Part shown: positions 55,495 to 64,000 of the stretch, one piece after another
Layout of the letters: every line of letters starts with the position of its first letter
Numbering within the stretch: the stretch's first letter is position 1
Assembly (NCBI RefSeq): GCF_007752135.1
Contig: NZ_CP036298.1
Coordinates: 1,736,001 to 1,800,000 of the forward strand
Reading direction: 5' to 3'
Length of the DNA stretch: 64,000 bases
Source of the DNA: Aureliella helgolandensis
Lineage (GTDB): Bacteria; Planctomycetota; Planctomycetia; Pirellulales; Pirellulaceae
Notes under the pieces: generated by a model
Told to the model about the DNA's origin: nothing
What the model saw: the letters and a program-made list of their open reading frames with translations, nothing else
Database searches by the model: none
Program-made: the position numbers and the translations under genes

Positions 55495-56013
55495 ATGACA
55501 CACTTGCAAAATGAGCAATACAGGCTGCTTTCTGATGGGGAATTTACTTGCCCCAGCTCGATCATCGGGGCGCTATTCGGGTTAAATCTTATGAGTGTCG
55601 CTGATCAAAAAGGTCTAGTATTGAAGGCGAACCGATTGCGTTTTTTCGCAACGACCGCCTGGGGCAGTCTGACGATCGGCCTACTTGTTTTCGCGTTTAC
55701 TGAATGGCTTGGCATTCCTTACGGTTGGGCGGTTTTTCTAGTCGTGATTCGCGCACTTGTTTGGGCGATTGCTATTGAAATCGATCGTTTGGATATTCGG
55801 ATTGACGCCAATAGCGTTACCGGCCCAAGCATGCTGTTTACTTCGAAGCCGGAAACACTTTCTTTGGCTAAAATTGAATCTGATAAAATATTCGAGTTGC
55901 TCGGAATCTTTTTCATTGAGGATTCAACTCGGAAGGAAATTGTTGGTCACTACACTTATTATTCTCGTGAAGACCAGAAACGTCTGCGTGAATTTATCCG
56001 GCGACTTCGCTGA
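55495..56013 (+). CDS. Hypothetical protein with two membrane segments
   Basis: 172 residues from ATG 55495. Two hydrophobic helices around residues 55-95 and a C-terminal half with strand-like segments (ITGPSMLFTSKPETLSL) and a basic end, like a bacterial PH-like membrane protein. An in-frame ATG at 55465 lies within the IS3-type element end, so the original 5' end may be lost. Not recognised. Confidence 0.5.
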   Translation: MTHLQNEQYRLLSDGEFTCPSSIIGALFGLNLMSVADQKGLVLKANRLRFFATTAWGSLTIGLLVFAFTEWLGIPYGWAVFLVVIRALVWAIAIEIDRLDIRIDANSVTGPSMLFTSKPETLSLAKIESDKIFELLGIFFIEDSTRKEIVGHYTYYSREDQKRLREFIRRLR

Positions 56014-56150
56014 ACACAGCATGACGCAAATCGACGGATAGCAAAACGATGCATGCGACGCTGGGCTCGCGCGTGCTTTGGAATCGAAGACCAACTGCTT
56101 CGGCTCGGTGATCATAAACGTTACGTGTTGGAGACTGAAGGGGCATCGCA

Positions 56151-56852
56151 ATGGGACTTGATGTCGTCGAACTCGTAATGGAAATTGAAGAGGCGTTTGG
56201 CATCTCACTCCCAGACGATCGCGCCGGTAAGATGCTAACGGTAGGCGACGTATACGAATTCATTCTCGAAAAGACTGCTGACACGACCTTGAAATCTAGC
56301 ACTTGCTTGACTGCGGCTGCATTTTATCAACTGCGGCGACATCTGCGCTCGCTTGGTTTGCCGCATTCGAAAGTACGTCCTAAAACGAAATTGGAACGAG
56401 CCATCCCGTTGCTTGGTCGACGGTCCTATTGGCTGACTCTTAGTTCCCGGATGGATTTGCAATTCCCTCGTCTTGGAAGACCATCGTGGCTTGCCCTTGT
56501 TAACTGCATGCTTGTTGCAATCGTCGTGTCTGCTTCCTTTCTCGGTTTTGCGCAACAGGGCGTACTTGTCGGAATCTTCGCTGCCGTAGTGTCTGGCGTC
56601 ATCTGTTCCGCCATACTAATGTTCCTGACTTCACCATTTGCAATTTATCCCGCGTCAAATTGCGTTACGATTCGTGATCTCGTAACAAACCTTGTCGCGA
56701 TTAACTACAACACTCTTGCTACACGGTACTCGACTCGCAATCCAACCGACGTTTGGACTGCCTTGCAATTGATCGTTGTCGAACAACTTGGAGTTGATCG
56801 AAACGCCGTAGTGCCACATGCACGATTCATCCAGGACCTTGGTGCGGATTAA
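56151..56852 (+). CDS. Membrane protein flanked by two degenerate acyl-carrier-protein-like segments
   Basis: 233 residues. Residues 1-42 resemble the second half of an acyl carrier protein (MGLDVVELVMEIEEAFGISLPDDRAGKMLTVGDVYEFI), but the serine that carries phosphopantetheine in GLDS is valine. A helical and two-helix membrane region follows (about 118-165). The end, VWTALQLIVVEQLGVDRNAVVPHARFIQDLGAD, resembles the first half of an ACP up to the DLGAD just before the missing DS. So one ACP appears circularly split around a membrane domain. Function unknown. Confidence 0.6.
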   Translation: MGLDVVELVMEIEEAFGISLPDDRAGKMLTVGDVYEFILEKTADTTLKSSTCLTAAAFYQLRRHLRSLGLPHSKVRPKTKLERAIPLLGRRSYWLTLSSRMDLQFPRLGRPSWLALVNCMLVAIVVSASFLGFAQQGVLVGIFAAVVSGVICSAILMFLTSPFAIYPASNCVTIRDLVTNLVAINYNTLATRYSTRNPTDVWTALQLIVVEQLGVDRNAVVPHARFIQDLGAD

Positions 56853-58243
56853 CAAAATATGTAGTCAGAGAATGCACCGGAGTTGTCAATTCGGTGAAAC
56901 TTACTAACGAATCACCTTAGGCAACTCGGTGATTTCGGCCGTGATGCATTGAAAGGGCTATTTGGCGACGCACAGTAACGGACTCCATGGCAGGGGCGAT
57001 TGGTTGCGTTGCCGATGGATGAATAGCGTTAGCTTTCGGGATCTTCTGGATGATTGGTGCCATGTCGACGGAGGCACCGGTTCCTTTCAGACTATTGGGT
57101 GTCGTCTTCTTTGGCATTGCCGTCGAGGGAATACGCATCGTGCTGCACAATAAATCCGCAAAGCCTGAAGATCGAATTGGTGGAAGAGAAATTTCGGAAA
57201 TTGTCGATAGATTGCACTGCAAAAATGGCGGACGATCTATTTCGACGGACTCGCGATTTTGCAGGTATTGAGGAGGCACGCAGGACACAAAACAGATTGC
57301 ATAACCAATCGGTGAACCGAAGGCGTCGTGTTGTTTTTTAAACCATTGTTTTGGGCGGCGCCTCGGTTACTGGCATCGTTCGGCAGTGCGGCTTACCTGG
57401 AATCAGTACTGACATGTTGTCATCTTGTCCGCAGTTGCCGAGCTCTCGTTCGAGGGCTGCAATCTACGTTCGGAAACTGCTTACCTTTCGCCACGAGTTT
57501 TACGTTGCAGCTGGCGTAGTGCTCGAGAGTTGTCGAGTAGTCTTCTGGGCATCCGTAACGAAGTGGAGCTTGGACCCTGTGGCAAGGACACATCCATCCA
57601 GAATGAATTGGTGCCTGATGACATCAGCAAGAAGCAGGAAGTGTACTTTTGATCACTGCTCGCCCGGCAATCGCATCGCAGCGTGCTTGCTTGGTCGACG
57701 TCGGTAAGTGTGGGCGGTGAGCGGCCTTGGGAAGCTATGAATGCGCTGAGTGATTCATTTTGCCTAGCTAAGTTGCTCGCTAATACAACTGTTGCGCAAG
57801 TCGTGCGGCTCGGTATAAACGACTCGAAGCTTAGCGATCAAGAGAATTGGGAGCAATTTGCGCGAAGCCAATTTCTTCAAAAACTTGGCTAATGCAGAGA
57901 GCGGAATATTCCTGGCGGGGCAACTCAAGAAAAAGCTGATCTAGAAATCAGCTCATGGTTAAGGGAAGCACCGCACCGATAGCTGCATTTCGCATGTACT
58001 GCGGAAATTATGAAGGTGGAGATTAACTGCCTACCTCCATATCTGCAACGCAAGATAGCCAAGGTGCTTGGCCGAGCTGCGATTTAAGAAGGCAACGCTA
58101 GGCATTCACCAATCGGCAAAAATTTGGAGCTTTCTGTCGGGGGGCCGACAAAAGCACCTGCGCGATGATTAGCTCCAGTGTAAAGCACACGATTGCTCGC
58201 GAGCATTCAGATTCAGTCTCAGGCAATCGCTGCTAAAACTAAG
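56853..58243. other. Gene-poor region before tRNA-Arg
   Basis: About 1.4 kb. The only recognisable trace is a degenerate membrane protein at 56966-57271. Short open frames at 57328-57892 have no recognisable features. Confidence 0.4.
56966..57271 (+). pseudogene. Remnant of a small membrane protein, possibly SHOCT-like
   Basis: In one frame: DSMAGAIGCVADG-stop-IALAFGIFWMIGAMSTEAPVPFRLLGVVFFGIAVEGIRIVLHN. Two hydrophobic segments are separated by charged residues, interrupted by one TGA. The pattern is like small planctomycete proteins with two helices and a short C-terminal SHOCT-type tail, here lost. Weak call. Confidence 0.35.
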
Positions 58244-58317
58244 TACACCCGATAGGATTCGAACCTATAACCCTCGGTTCCGAAGACCGATGCGCTATCC
58301 AGTTGCGCCACGGGTGC
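58244..58317 (-). tRNA. tRNA-Arg (anticodon TCG)
   Basis: Folds as a full cloverleaf on the minus strand: acceptor GCACCCG with CGGGTGT (one G-T pair), D-arm GCGC...GCGC, anticodon stem TCGGT/ACCGA with loop CTTCGGA (anticodon TCG, reading CGA), T-arm ATAGG-TTCGAAT-CCTAT, discriminator A. No encoded CCA. It lies at the right edge of the accessory region. Confidence 0.95.
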
Positions 58318-58414
58318 AGCTGATGAGTGAATTCTACGACTATTTACTGACAGATCAAGTCGACTTGGGCTGGGATTTCGGAAGGTTGGCAAATTCTTTG
58401 AAGGACAGGTTCGG

Positions 58415-59299
58415 TTAGCGACTGACCAAGGCTGCCATGCACTCATGTTGGAGCTTTTCGAAGGTGACTAGGTTTTTCGCCGATGGGATGTAGTCCATCC
58501 AATTAGGGGGCTCTCCCCGCGTGCGATAGTCTGCCGCTACCGGAATTAGGTCTAAGCCCTGGGCGCGGGCAAGTCTGAGTGCTCGAGGCAAGTGCCAGGC
58601 ACTGGTTAGTAGGCCAATCCGGGAGTTGCTGAGTTGCGGCAGGAGTTCCTTGAGGGCTTGCATCTCCTCGTAGGTCGTACGCCCACCAATTTGGCGTATT
58701 CGATTGGGTGGGATGTTTAGATCGGTCCAGATCTTCAGGGTGTGGTCTGCGGCGGAACTGCGTTGTTCCATTCCCGGACCTTCAATGGCTGCCCCGGTGG
58801 TGATCAAACTCTTGACATGCCCTTGGTGGAACAGGCGTGCAGCCCACACGAGCCGGTCCCCAGCATCACCTGCTTGCGGCCCATAGGGACCAAGGCTGGT
58901 GCCGCCACCCAACACCACCAATACATCGAGGGGGGCGCTGGAAGCGGGGGAGTAGGGGACGAATTGGGTTTCCAGATACCGCATTCCAAGGCTTGGCAAA
59001 GTTGGAGTGCTGAGCAGCGTCAGAACGGACCAGGGAACGAACCATGCAAAGGCCCGCCGCCACGGGCGGCAAAGCAACATATAGGTCAGCAGTCCACTGA
59101 GGATGAGCCAACCCAGGCCGACCGGGTGCATCAGACGGGTCACCGCTTTCTCAAATCCAAGCTTTCCGTAGCCTGCCAAGCAGATGAGGCTGATGAGTAA
59201 GCCCAGGACCGTACAGCACACTAGCACGGACACCACTGGATTCACGCGGCGCTCCGCATGCAGCAAGTCTGCGGTCGTGGGAGGTGGGGTGGCTTGCAT
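58415..59299 (-). CDS. YdcF/SanA-like DUF218 membrane protein
   Basis: 294 residues. Two or three membrane helices in residues 20-110, then the DUF218 domain: DVLVVLGGGTS (about 125-135), GDRLVWAARLFHQG, LITTGA, ADHTLKIWTDLNIPPNRI and LLTSAWHLPRALRLARAQGLDLIPVAADYRT. Such proteins act in the cell envelope; the E. coli relative ElyC affects peptidoglycan synthesis. Start ATG at 59299. Next to a glycosyltransferase gene on the same strand, with 177 bases between. Confidence 0.88.
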   Translation of the reverse strand: MQATPPPTTADLLHAERRVNPVVSVLVCCTVLGLLISLICLAGYGKLGFEKAVTRLMHPVGLGWLILSGLLTYMLLCRPWRRAFAWFVPWSVLTLLSTPTLPSLGMRYLETQFVPYSPASSAPLDVLVVLGGGTSLGPYGPQAGDAGDRLVWAARLFHQGHVKSLITTGAAIEGPGMEQRSSAADHTLKIWTDLNIPPNRIRQIGGRTTYEEMQALKELLPQLSNSRIGLLTSAWHLPRALRLARAQGLDLIPVAADYRTRGEPPNWMDYIPSAKNLVTFEKLQHECMAALVSR

Positions 59300-59476
59300 A
59301 CGGATCCATGAATTCAGTGAGGATCGGAAGAGACACTTCGTTGGCTTCGTCGCTGTTTTTCGACCGCGAAACTGGTTGGCAGGCAGGGGGGCTCATTGTG
59401 CACTGAGCCCTGCCGTGCGGGCAAACTCTAAATGCGGCCCGCGGTGCTGCGAGCTGTCGATGCGGTGGTACTGCAA

Positions 59477-60589
59477 CTAAGCAATTAAGCGATGGGAGAT
59501 CGCTTGCTTGGTAAGGAGTTGTCCACAGGCATGGAAAACGTCATCCAGCTCAATGGCTTGCATGGCGACGTTATGCCCTCGACGGGCGACTTTCTTGGGG
59601 TGGGGCAAGAGCGGGCTTTGGATGGCAATATGGCGATTTCCATACGGCCCCGATTCATCGGCCCAGGTTGGGCCATGCAGGCTGACACAAGGGGTTCCTA
59701 CGGCGCTGGCCATGTGCAGCGGTCCGGTGTCCGCGGTCACTAGTAGCGAACTACGCCGAATCACCTCGAGTGCTTGAGGTAGATCTGTCGCGGGAGCTAC
59801 GAAGGCGGCGCCTCGACTCTCCTCCTCAATGACTTTTGCTTTGAGCAGCTCGTCTTCGCCAGCCCATAGAACAATGCTGCGTCTGCCGTATTCTCGATGC
59901 AACTCGCGGGCTAGCATGCCGAAACGCTGCACTGGCCAAGTCTTGGTCGGCCAACCAGCGCCAGGATTAATGGCGACCCAATTGTGGCGATCCCAAGCAT
60001 TCCATTCGAGGCTATCCAGTAGTTCTTCGACCTGCAACGCGGCGTCGCGGTAGACTGGCATGTCGAAGGAGCCTTGGCCCATTTCAATTGGCGTCCAGGG
60101 GGACAGCAATTGTCGGTAGGTGTCGACCATGTGGCGAGCGGTTCGCCGGATGCGCCGGGTCGCGAGCAGTGGGGCCAATTCCCGTGCATGGGAGTAGTCG
60201 AACCCGATCCGTCGTCGGGCACCACTCAGCCAGCCCAGCGTGGCGCTCTTGCTCAGTCCCTGAGGGTCGAAGGTGAAGTCAAACTCCCTGGCACGCAGTT
60301 CCTGGCGAAGAGAGCTCCATTCAGTAGGGCTTTTGAGCCACTGCTTGGGGATGCGAATTACCTCGTCCACAGCCGGATGGGATTCGAGCAGTGAGGCAGC
60401 GGCGCAATCCACGATCCAAGTCAGCGTGCAGTGTGGCCAAAGTCGCTTGATTTCAACGGCAAGTGGAATTGTTAGGATACAATCACCGATGGCGCTCAAG
60501 CGAGTCAGCAATACACTTTTAGGCGTGTCGCGACGTGTTCCGTCCATTATTCGCAGTCCCACGGGCCAAGCTCCTGGCAATTTGTCCAT
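59477..60589 (-). CDS. Glycosyltransferase family 9 (heptosyltransferase-like)
   Basis: 370 residues with a two-lobed GT-B fold: SVLLTRLSAIGDCILTIPLAVEIKRLWP (about 25-52), DFTFDPQGLSKSATLGWLSGARRRIGFD (about 105-132), INPGAGWPTKTWPVQRFGMLA (about 210-230), LLVTADTGPLHMASAVGTPCVSLHGPT (about 285-311). These are the heptosyltransferase blocks of lipopolysaccharide core synthesis; the sugar transferred is unknown. ATG at codon 15 is an alternative start. Cytoplasmic face of the inner membrane. Confidence 0.92.
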   Translation of the reverse strand: MDKLPGAWPVGLRIMDGTRRDTPKSVLLTRLSAIGDCILTIPLAVEIKRLWPHCTLTWIVDCAAASLLESHPAVDEVIRIPKQWLKSPTEWSSLRQELRAREFDFTFDPQGLSKSATLGWLSGARRRIGFDYSHARELAPLLATRRIRRTARHMVDTYRQLLSPWTPIEMGQGSFDMPVYRDAALQVEELLDSLEWNAWDRHNWVAINPGAGWPTKTWPVQRFGMLARELHREYGRRSIVLWAGEDELLKAKVIEEESRGAAFVAPATDLPQALEVIRRSSLLVTADTGPLHMASAVGTPCVSLHGPTWADESGPYGNRHIAIQSPLLPHPKKVARRGHNVAMQAIELDDVFHACGQLLTKQAISHRLIA

Positions 60590-60693
60590 ACGTGCCTACC
60601 CAATTGGGCTGATGAGTGTGTGCGGCACGTCTGCTGGTGAGCGGTTAAACTACAGAAATCAACCTCATCAACTCAAGATGGAAACGTTCTCCA

Positions 60694-61935
60694 ATGTCGA
60701 ATAGCCAACAGAAATTGCCTTGCTTCCGCTCCTTGTGGCAACTTGGGGGTATTAAGTCCTTGCTAGCAACAGCATTGGCTTTCAGCGCCCTAGCAGAATC
60801 TCCTGTGATTTCTCACGGGGAGGAGACGCTCAATCCTCCTGGCCAAATTCGGATCGTGGGGGATGGAGCTAACGGGAAATTGGAGGTTTTCGACAATTCA
60901 GCTAGCTACAGTCAGGTGGTGGCCATGAATGAACGTGGCGCCGTGTTGGGGGTTCGCGAATTGTTGGGGCCAGAGGTGGGCATGCGAACGCTGGCTTACT
61001 TCTACAGCGAGGGGGAGCGACTGCTCGATATGCCTCAACTTGAGGGCTACACCAATGTCGAAGGGCAGGCGGTCAGCAATGATGGCAAGGTCGTCGGCTA
61101 TGCCAGCCGAGCGATGGGGCACCGCGACGGCAGTCTAGCCGCAGTCGTGTGGGACACGCAGACCGGCAAAATAAGCGAGCTGGGTACGCTTCCCAACGAT
61201 CATGTTTCTCATGCCCAGGATATCAGTCAAGACGGTAAGCGGATTGTGGGGTATTCAACGGCAGCCGAGGCGTTCAAGGTCCGACCCTGCCTTTGGAGCT
61301 GGAATGAAACCACGGAGCACTGGGATGTCAGCGCGCTGCCAACCATTGAGGATAGCAATCCCTTCTTAATTACCGGAGGCACGGTGATCTCTCCCGATGG
61401 GAAACGCATTGCTGCCTGCATTACCTTTAAGATCCATCCCGGAAATCGCTTTGATAGCTCACTCTACGCCTGGAATCTCTCTGAGAAGGGCGAATGGTTG
61501 CGGCAGGAGGTGAGTGCCGAATCGGGCGTCATGCGGGATCTGAATAATCGAGGGGAAATGGCCGTGTCGATGGGATCCAACCACGGTCTCGTTCCCGTGC
61601 GAGTCAATTTGGAGGGGGAGATCACCATCATCGACTTGCTACCGGGGGACGAGAGCGGCGAAGCGCGAGCGATCACGGCGACTGGCGCAATCTTTGGGTT
61701 GAGTAACGATCCAGCGGGCCCCGAGGGGGGACCTCAGGCATTTGTGGCTAAAGGATCGCAGGCTGAAGTTTTGAAGTTGCATCCGTCGAGCCTCTATAGC
61801 GCGGCCTATGCCGTTAACGATCGGGGGCAAATTGCAGGGTTACTCGACGTCGAAGTTCCCAATGAAAACGCAGGGGAAGGCGAGCCGGCGGTTCTTGAGA
61901 AAACACTCGGCTTCAGGTGGACACCGAAGAACTAG
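60694..61935 (+). CDS. Secreted HAF-repeat protein
   Basis: 413 residues with an N-terminal signal region (about 15-35). The body is built of repeats of about 45-50 residues with the HAF pattern: AVSNDGKVVGYAS...AVVWDTQTGKISELGTL, DISQDGKRIVGYST...LWSWN, VISPDGKRIAACI, AITATGAIFGLSN...QAFVAKG, AVNDRGQIAGLL...GFRW. This suggests an extracellular beta-propeller of unknown role. Start ATG 60694. The last 23 bases overlap the end of the convergent symporter gene. Confidence 0.78.
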   Translation: MSNSQQKLPCFRSLWQLGGIKSLLATALAFSALAESPVISHGEETLNPPGQIRIVGDGANGKLEVFDNSASYSQVVAMNERGAVLGVRELLGPEVGMRTLAYFYSEGERLLDMPQLEGYTNVEGQAVSNDGKVVGYASRAMGHRDGSLAAVVWDTQTGKISELGTLPNDHVSHAQDISQDGKRIVGYSTAAEAFKVRPCLWSWNETTEHWDVSALPTIEDSNPFLITGGTVISPDGKRIAACITFKIHPGNRFDSSLYAWNLSEKGEWLRQEVSAESGVMRDLNNRGEMAVSMGSNHGLVPVRVNLEGEITIIDLLPGDESGEARAITATGAIFGLSNDPAGPEGGPQAFVAKGSQAEVLKLHPSSLYSAAYAVNDRGQIAGLLDVEVPNENAGEGEPAVLEKTLGFRWTPKN

Positions 61936-63379
61936 CCGTGGCGGGCTGTGCTGGTGTGGAGATGAGTTGTGGGGTGAGTGAGCCCAAAAGCATGCCGACT
62001 AGGCTGGCAGCCAGTCCGCACAATTGGGGTGGTACGATAAACTCCGGACACTGATACATCACATAGAGCCACGCGCAAATCCCACAAAAGATGGAGCCCA
62101 CGGCGCCCTGCGTGGTTGCCCCTTTCCAGTACAGGCCAAGTGCCAGCGGGATCAAGGCGCCAACCAGCGTAACGCTGTAGGCGTACTCCACCATCTCGTA
62201 CATGGTTTTGTTGCTGGTGATCGCTTGATAGGTTGCTCCGCTTGCAAAGACGAGCAACATCAGTCGCAGCAAGAGCAGCAGTCGCTTGTCGCTCATCCCT
62301 GGCAGGAAAGGACGCAGCACGTTTTCCACAAACAGGCTGGATGGGGCGAGCAGTGTGCCGCTGGAGGTCGATAAGATGGCCGACAGGAGCGCTCCAAAGA
62401 ATATTGCCTGTGCCCAAAAGGGCGTCATGTTCATCACGATGTGTGGCAGAGTTCGCTGGATCTCGCGAATATCCTCGCTGCTAAACTTGGCTAAGTATTC
62501 GGGTTCAATCACGACCGCCGCGTAGGCGATGAACATGGGTACGAAGGCGAACAGCAGGTAGAAGGAGCCTCCCAGTAACGTTCCTCGCACTGCGGTTTGC
62601 TCATCTTTTGCGCTGGTCACGCGTTGAAAAACATCTTGTTGGGGGATGGAGCCCAGTGCGGCCGTCAAGAAGCCGGCGAGGAAGGTCAACCAGCTGGCCA
62701 TCCCTTCGTTGGGGAAGAGCCTCAAGCGATCGGAATCGCGGGCCGCTTCGAAGACGGTACCGACGCCGCCGGCCATGTTGGCCATCAGTCCGGCAATGAT
62801 CAGCAAACCCACGATAATGACCAGCGTCTGGATCATGTCGGTTAGGGCAACCGACCACATGCCCCCGACCGTGGTGTAAAACACAACAATCACTGCACCA
62901 ATGAGAATGCCTCGATTGATCGTCAACCACTCGTATCCGGCACCTTGACCAAGCACCGATAGAACCAACCCCAGCGCGGTTAGCTGAGCGGCTGCCCAGC
63001 CGACGTAGGACAGGGTAATGACCACCGACGTAAACACCTCCACCGATTTGCCGTAGCGTTGGTGATAAAAGTCACCGATGGTGAGCAGATTCATGCGGTA
63101 GAACGCGCGTGCGAAAAAGAGGCCGACCAAGATCAGGCAAGCTGCAAAGCCGAAGGGGTCGCCCGGAATAACGTGCAGCCCTTCATGGGCGAAATTGGCT
63201 GAGACCGAGAGCACCGTTTCGGCACCAAACCAGGTTGCGAAAACCGTGGTAAAGTTCATGTACAGTGGCAGGGAACGCCCCGCTACCATGAAATCCTTGG
63301 CACCATGAATCTTGCTCGACGCGTAGAGCCCTATCGCAATCGTGAACAGGAGGTAGACGAACACAGCGAAAGTGAGCAT
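61913..63379 (-). CDS. Sodium/solute symporter (SSS family)
   Basis: 488 residues, about 13 membrane helices. Family marks: GLYASSKIHGAKDFMVAGRSLPLYMNF at the first loop, FATWFGAETVLSVSANFA, GDFYHQRYGKSVEVFTSV, the sodium-site region TVGGMWSVALTDMIQTLVI, GSIPQQDVFQRVTSAKDEQTAVRG and SAILSTSSGTLLAPSSLFVENV. Substrate cannot be told. ATG 63379 gives the usual N-terminus; the TTG at 63412 is less likely. Inner membrane. Confidence 0.92.
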   Translation of the reverse strand: MLTFAVFVYLLFTIAIGLYASSKIHGAKDFMVAGRSLPLYMNFTTVFATWFGAETVLSVSANFAHEGLHVIPGDPFGFAACLILVGLFFARAFYRMNLLTIGDFYHQRYGKSVEVFTSVVITLSYVGWAAAQLTALGLVLSVLGQGAGYEWLTINRGILIGAVIVVFYTTVGGMWSVALTDMIQTLVIIVGLLIIAGLMANMAGGVGTVFEAARDSDRLRLFPNEGMASWLTFLAGFLTAALGSIPQQDVFQRVTSAKDEQTAVRGTLLGGSFYLLFAFVPMFIAYAAVVIEPEYLAKFSSEDIREIQRTLPHIVMNMTPFWAQAIFFGALLSAILSTSSGTLLAPSSLFVENVLRPFLPGMSDKRLLLLLRLMLLVFASGATYQAITSNKTMYEMVEYAYSVTLVGALIPLALGLYWKGATTQGAVGSIFCGICAWLYVMYQCPEFIVPPQLCGLAASLVGMLLGSLTPQLISTPAQPATASSSVST

Positions 63380-63782
63380 CGAGGAATCCAACGTCGCAGA
63401 AATAAGACTCAAATTGCGTCTTGCACAGGGCTACTGCTATCGACCGGCTCCAGGATCGATTGAGGCTGTGCGTGGACGGAACTGAAATCAACGGCAGTGG
63501 ATGCGACTCGGCCCTACGCCAAATGACCGAGTCTTCTCCAGGGATGGAGGATATTTGAATAAATTGCAAGATCGGTCAAGGGGCTTTGGCTGAATTATTG
63601 CCGGGCAAAAGCGTTTTTCCACAACTGCCTGGTGGTGTACCCGTTGCAACAGGAGTGCAGCCTGCCTGCGGCTCCTCGGCGGCCAGTATGTAGTCGCCGG
63701 TCGAAGTGGCAAATCCGCCGTGTAAGTGCGCTCCGGCCACGTGACTTGGTGGTCTCTGGGAGCTTTTCCCAGGGGCTTGTCA

Positions 63783-63868
63783 GACTGTGGATTTAAGAGC
63801 GTCTTTATGTTTCCCGTGTAGGTAGCGTCCTCAGTCGCTTTGTAGCGGAGGTTATCTTTCCTTGCTCA
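63783..63868. repeat. Diverged copy of the 113-bp interspersed repeat
   Basis: ATTTAAGAGCGTCTTTATG...TGTAGCGGAGGTTATC...CCTTGCTCA aligns along its length to ATTTAATAGCGTCTTGAG...TGTAGTGGAGACCACC...CCTTGCTGA of the intact copy, with many differences. It abuts the intact copy in direct orientation. Confidence 0.7.
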
Positions 63869-63871
63869 CCG

Positions 63872-63984
63872 GGCTGTTGATTTAATAGCGTCTTGAGTTT
63901 TAACGTGCAGGTTGCACCCCTAACCGCCCTGTAGTGGAGACCACCTATCCTTGCTGACGCGGCGGGCTAATATTTCAACAGCCC
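63872..63984. repeat. 113-bp interspersed repeat, copy 2
   Basis: Matches 28785-28897 with two differences seen, same orientation, ends GGCTGTTGA / TCAACAGCC. Here it lies in non-coding sequence; in copy 1 it forms the end of a gene. Confidence 0.85.
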
Positions 63985-64000
63985 GTTACGTGGCGGGTTG

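Larger units (their letters stand above)
63380..64000. other. Intergenic region with repeats at the window edge
   Basis: No gene supported up to the end of the window. The second half contains an older and a recent copy of the 113-bp repeat (63783-63868 and 63872-63984). Confidence 0.5.

Noticed and set aside
56917-57288. 123-codon minus-strand frame
   Set aside because: The opposite strand carries a recognisable degenerate membrane protein; the frame has no feature.
58219-58446. Minus-strand open frame of 75 codons with PVAQLDSASVFGTEGYRFESYR
   Set aside because: It is the translation of the tRNA-Arg gene and its flank, a well-known spurious prediction.

Overview
Organism. The window looks like a chromosomal segment of a planctomycete of the Pirellulales (Rhodopirellula-like) type. 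The strongest marker is the long secreted PSCyt1-DUF1549-DUF1553 protein at 9617-12982, a family concentrated in Planctomycetes. Supporting signs are a PEP-CTERM protein, small proteins starting MTNPYQPS, weak and irregular ribosome binding sites with many GTG/TTG starts, and attC-like structured repeats after small genes. Species cannot be named from sequence alone.

Left flank (1-18.4 kb), housekeeping. DnaG primase (cut by the window edge), CBS-regulated family II pyrophosphatase, proA-fliM as a short operon, a GDP-mannose-4,6-dehydratase-like enzyme, a DUF819 membrane protein, the PSCyt1/DUF1553 protein, a frameshifted DUF1003 protein, a small membrane methyltransferase, a MYG1-like DHH protein and a YkgJ-type cysteine-cluster protein. 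Several simple tandem repeats lie between them.

Middle (18.4-32 kb), stress and transport genes. DUF3124, TRIC/UPF0126 channel, catalase, YjdF-like membrane protein, a remnant of a baeRF-like protein, a secreted glycosidase-like beta-propeller protein, two tandem universal stress proteins, an Rnk/GreA-type factor whose C-terminus is supplied by an inserted 113-bp repeat, and an SLC13-type permease with two RCK_C domains.

Accessory region (about 32.9-58.3 kb), rich in decayed genes and mobile DNA, ending at a tRNA-Arg. Part 1 (32.9-40.4 kb): small cassette-like genes (PDZ protein, DUF6985-like pseudogene, PEP-CTERM protein, a frameshifted secreted protein, a membrane protein), several followed by an attC-like hairpin repeat, interrupted by an IS91-type element with its own tyrosine recombinase. 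Part 2 (41.2-53.9 kb): an array of six orphan RHS C-terminal ends, one of them only a fragment. Each begins with decayed RHS sequence and a core motif of the type CSRDPIGY...DPSGL, diverges into a different, often cysteine-rich tail, and is followed closely by a small membrane, secreted or lipoprotein gene. This is the layout of orphan polymorphic-toxin tips with candidate immunity genes. Two modules (D and E) are co-duplicated: both the tails and the partners resemble each other. The array carries an IS701-type remnant split by an IS1380-type element with a CTAG target duplication, a 206-bp inverted-repeat element and an IS3-type element with a classic -1 frameshift site. Nothing in the window shows the full-length RHS carrier.

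Right flank (58.2-64 kb). tRNA-Arg, YdcF-like DUF218 protein, glycosyltransferase family 9, a secreted HAF-repeat protein, a sodium/solute symporter, and a second copy of the 113-bp inverted-repeat element beside an older diverged copy.
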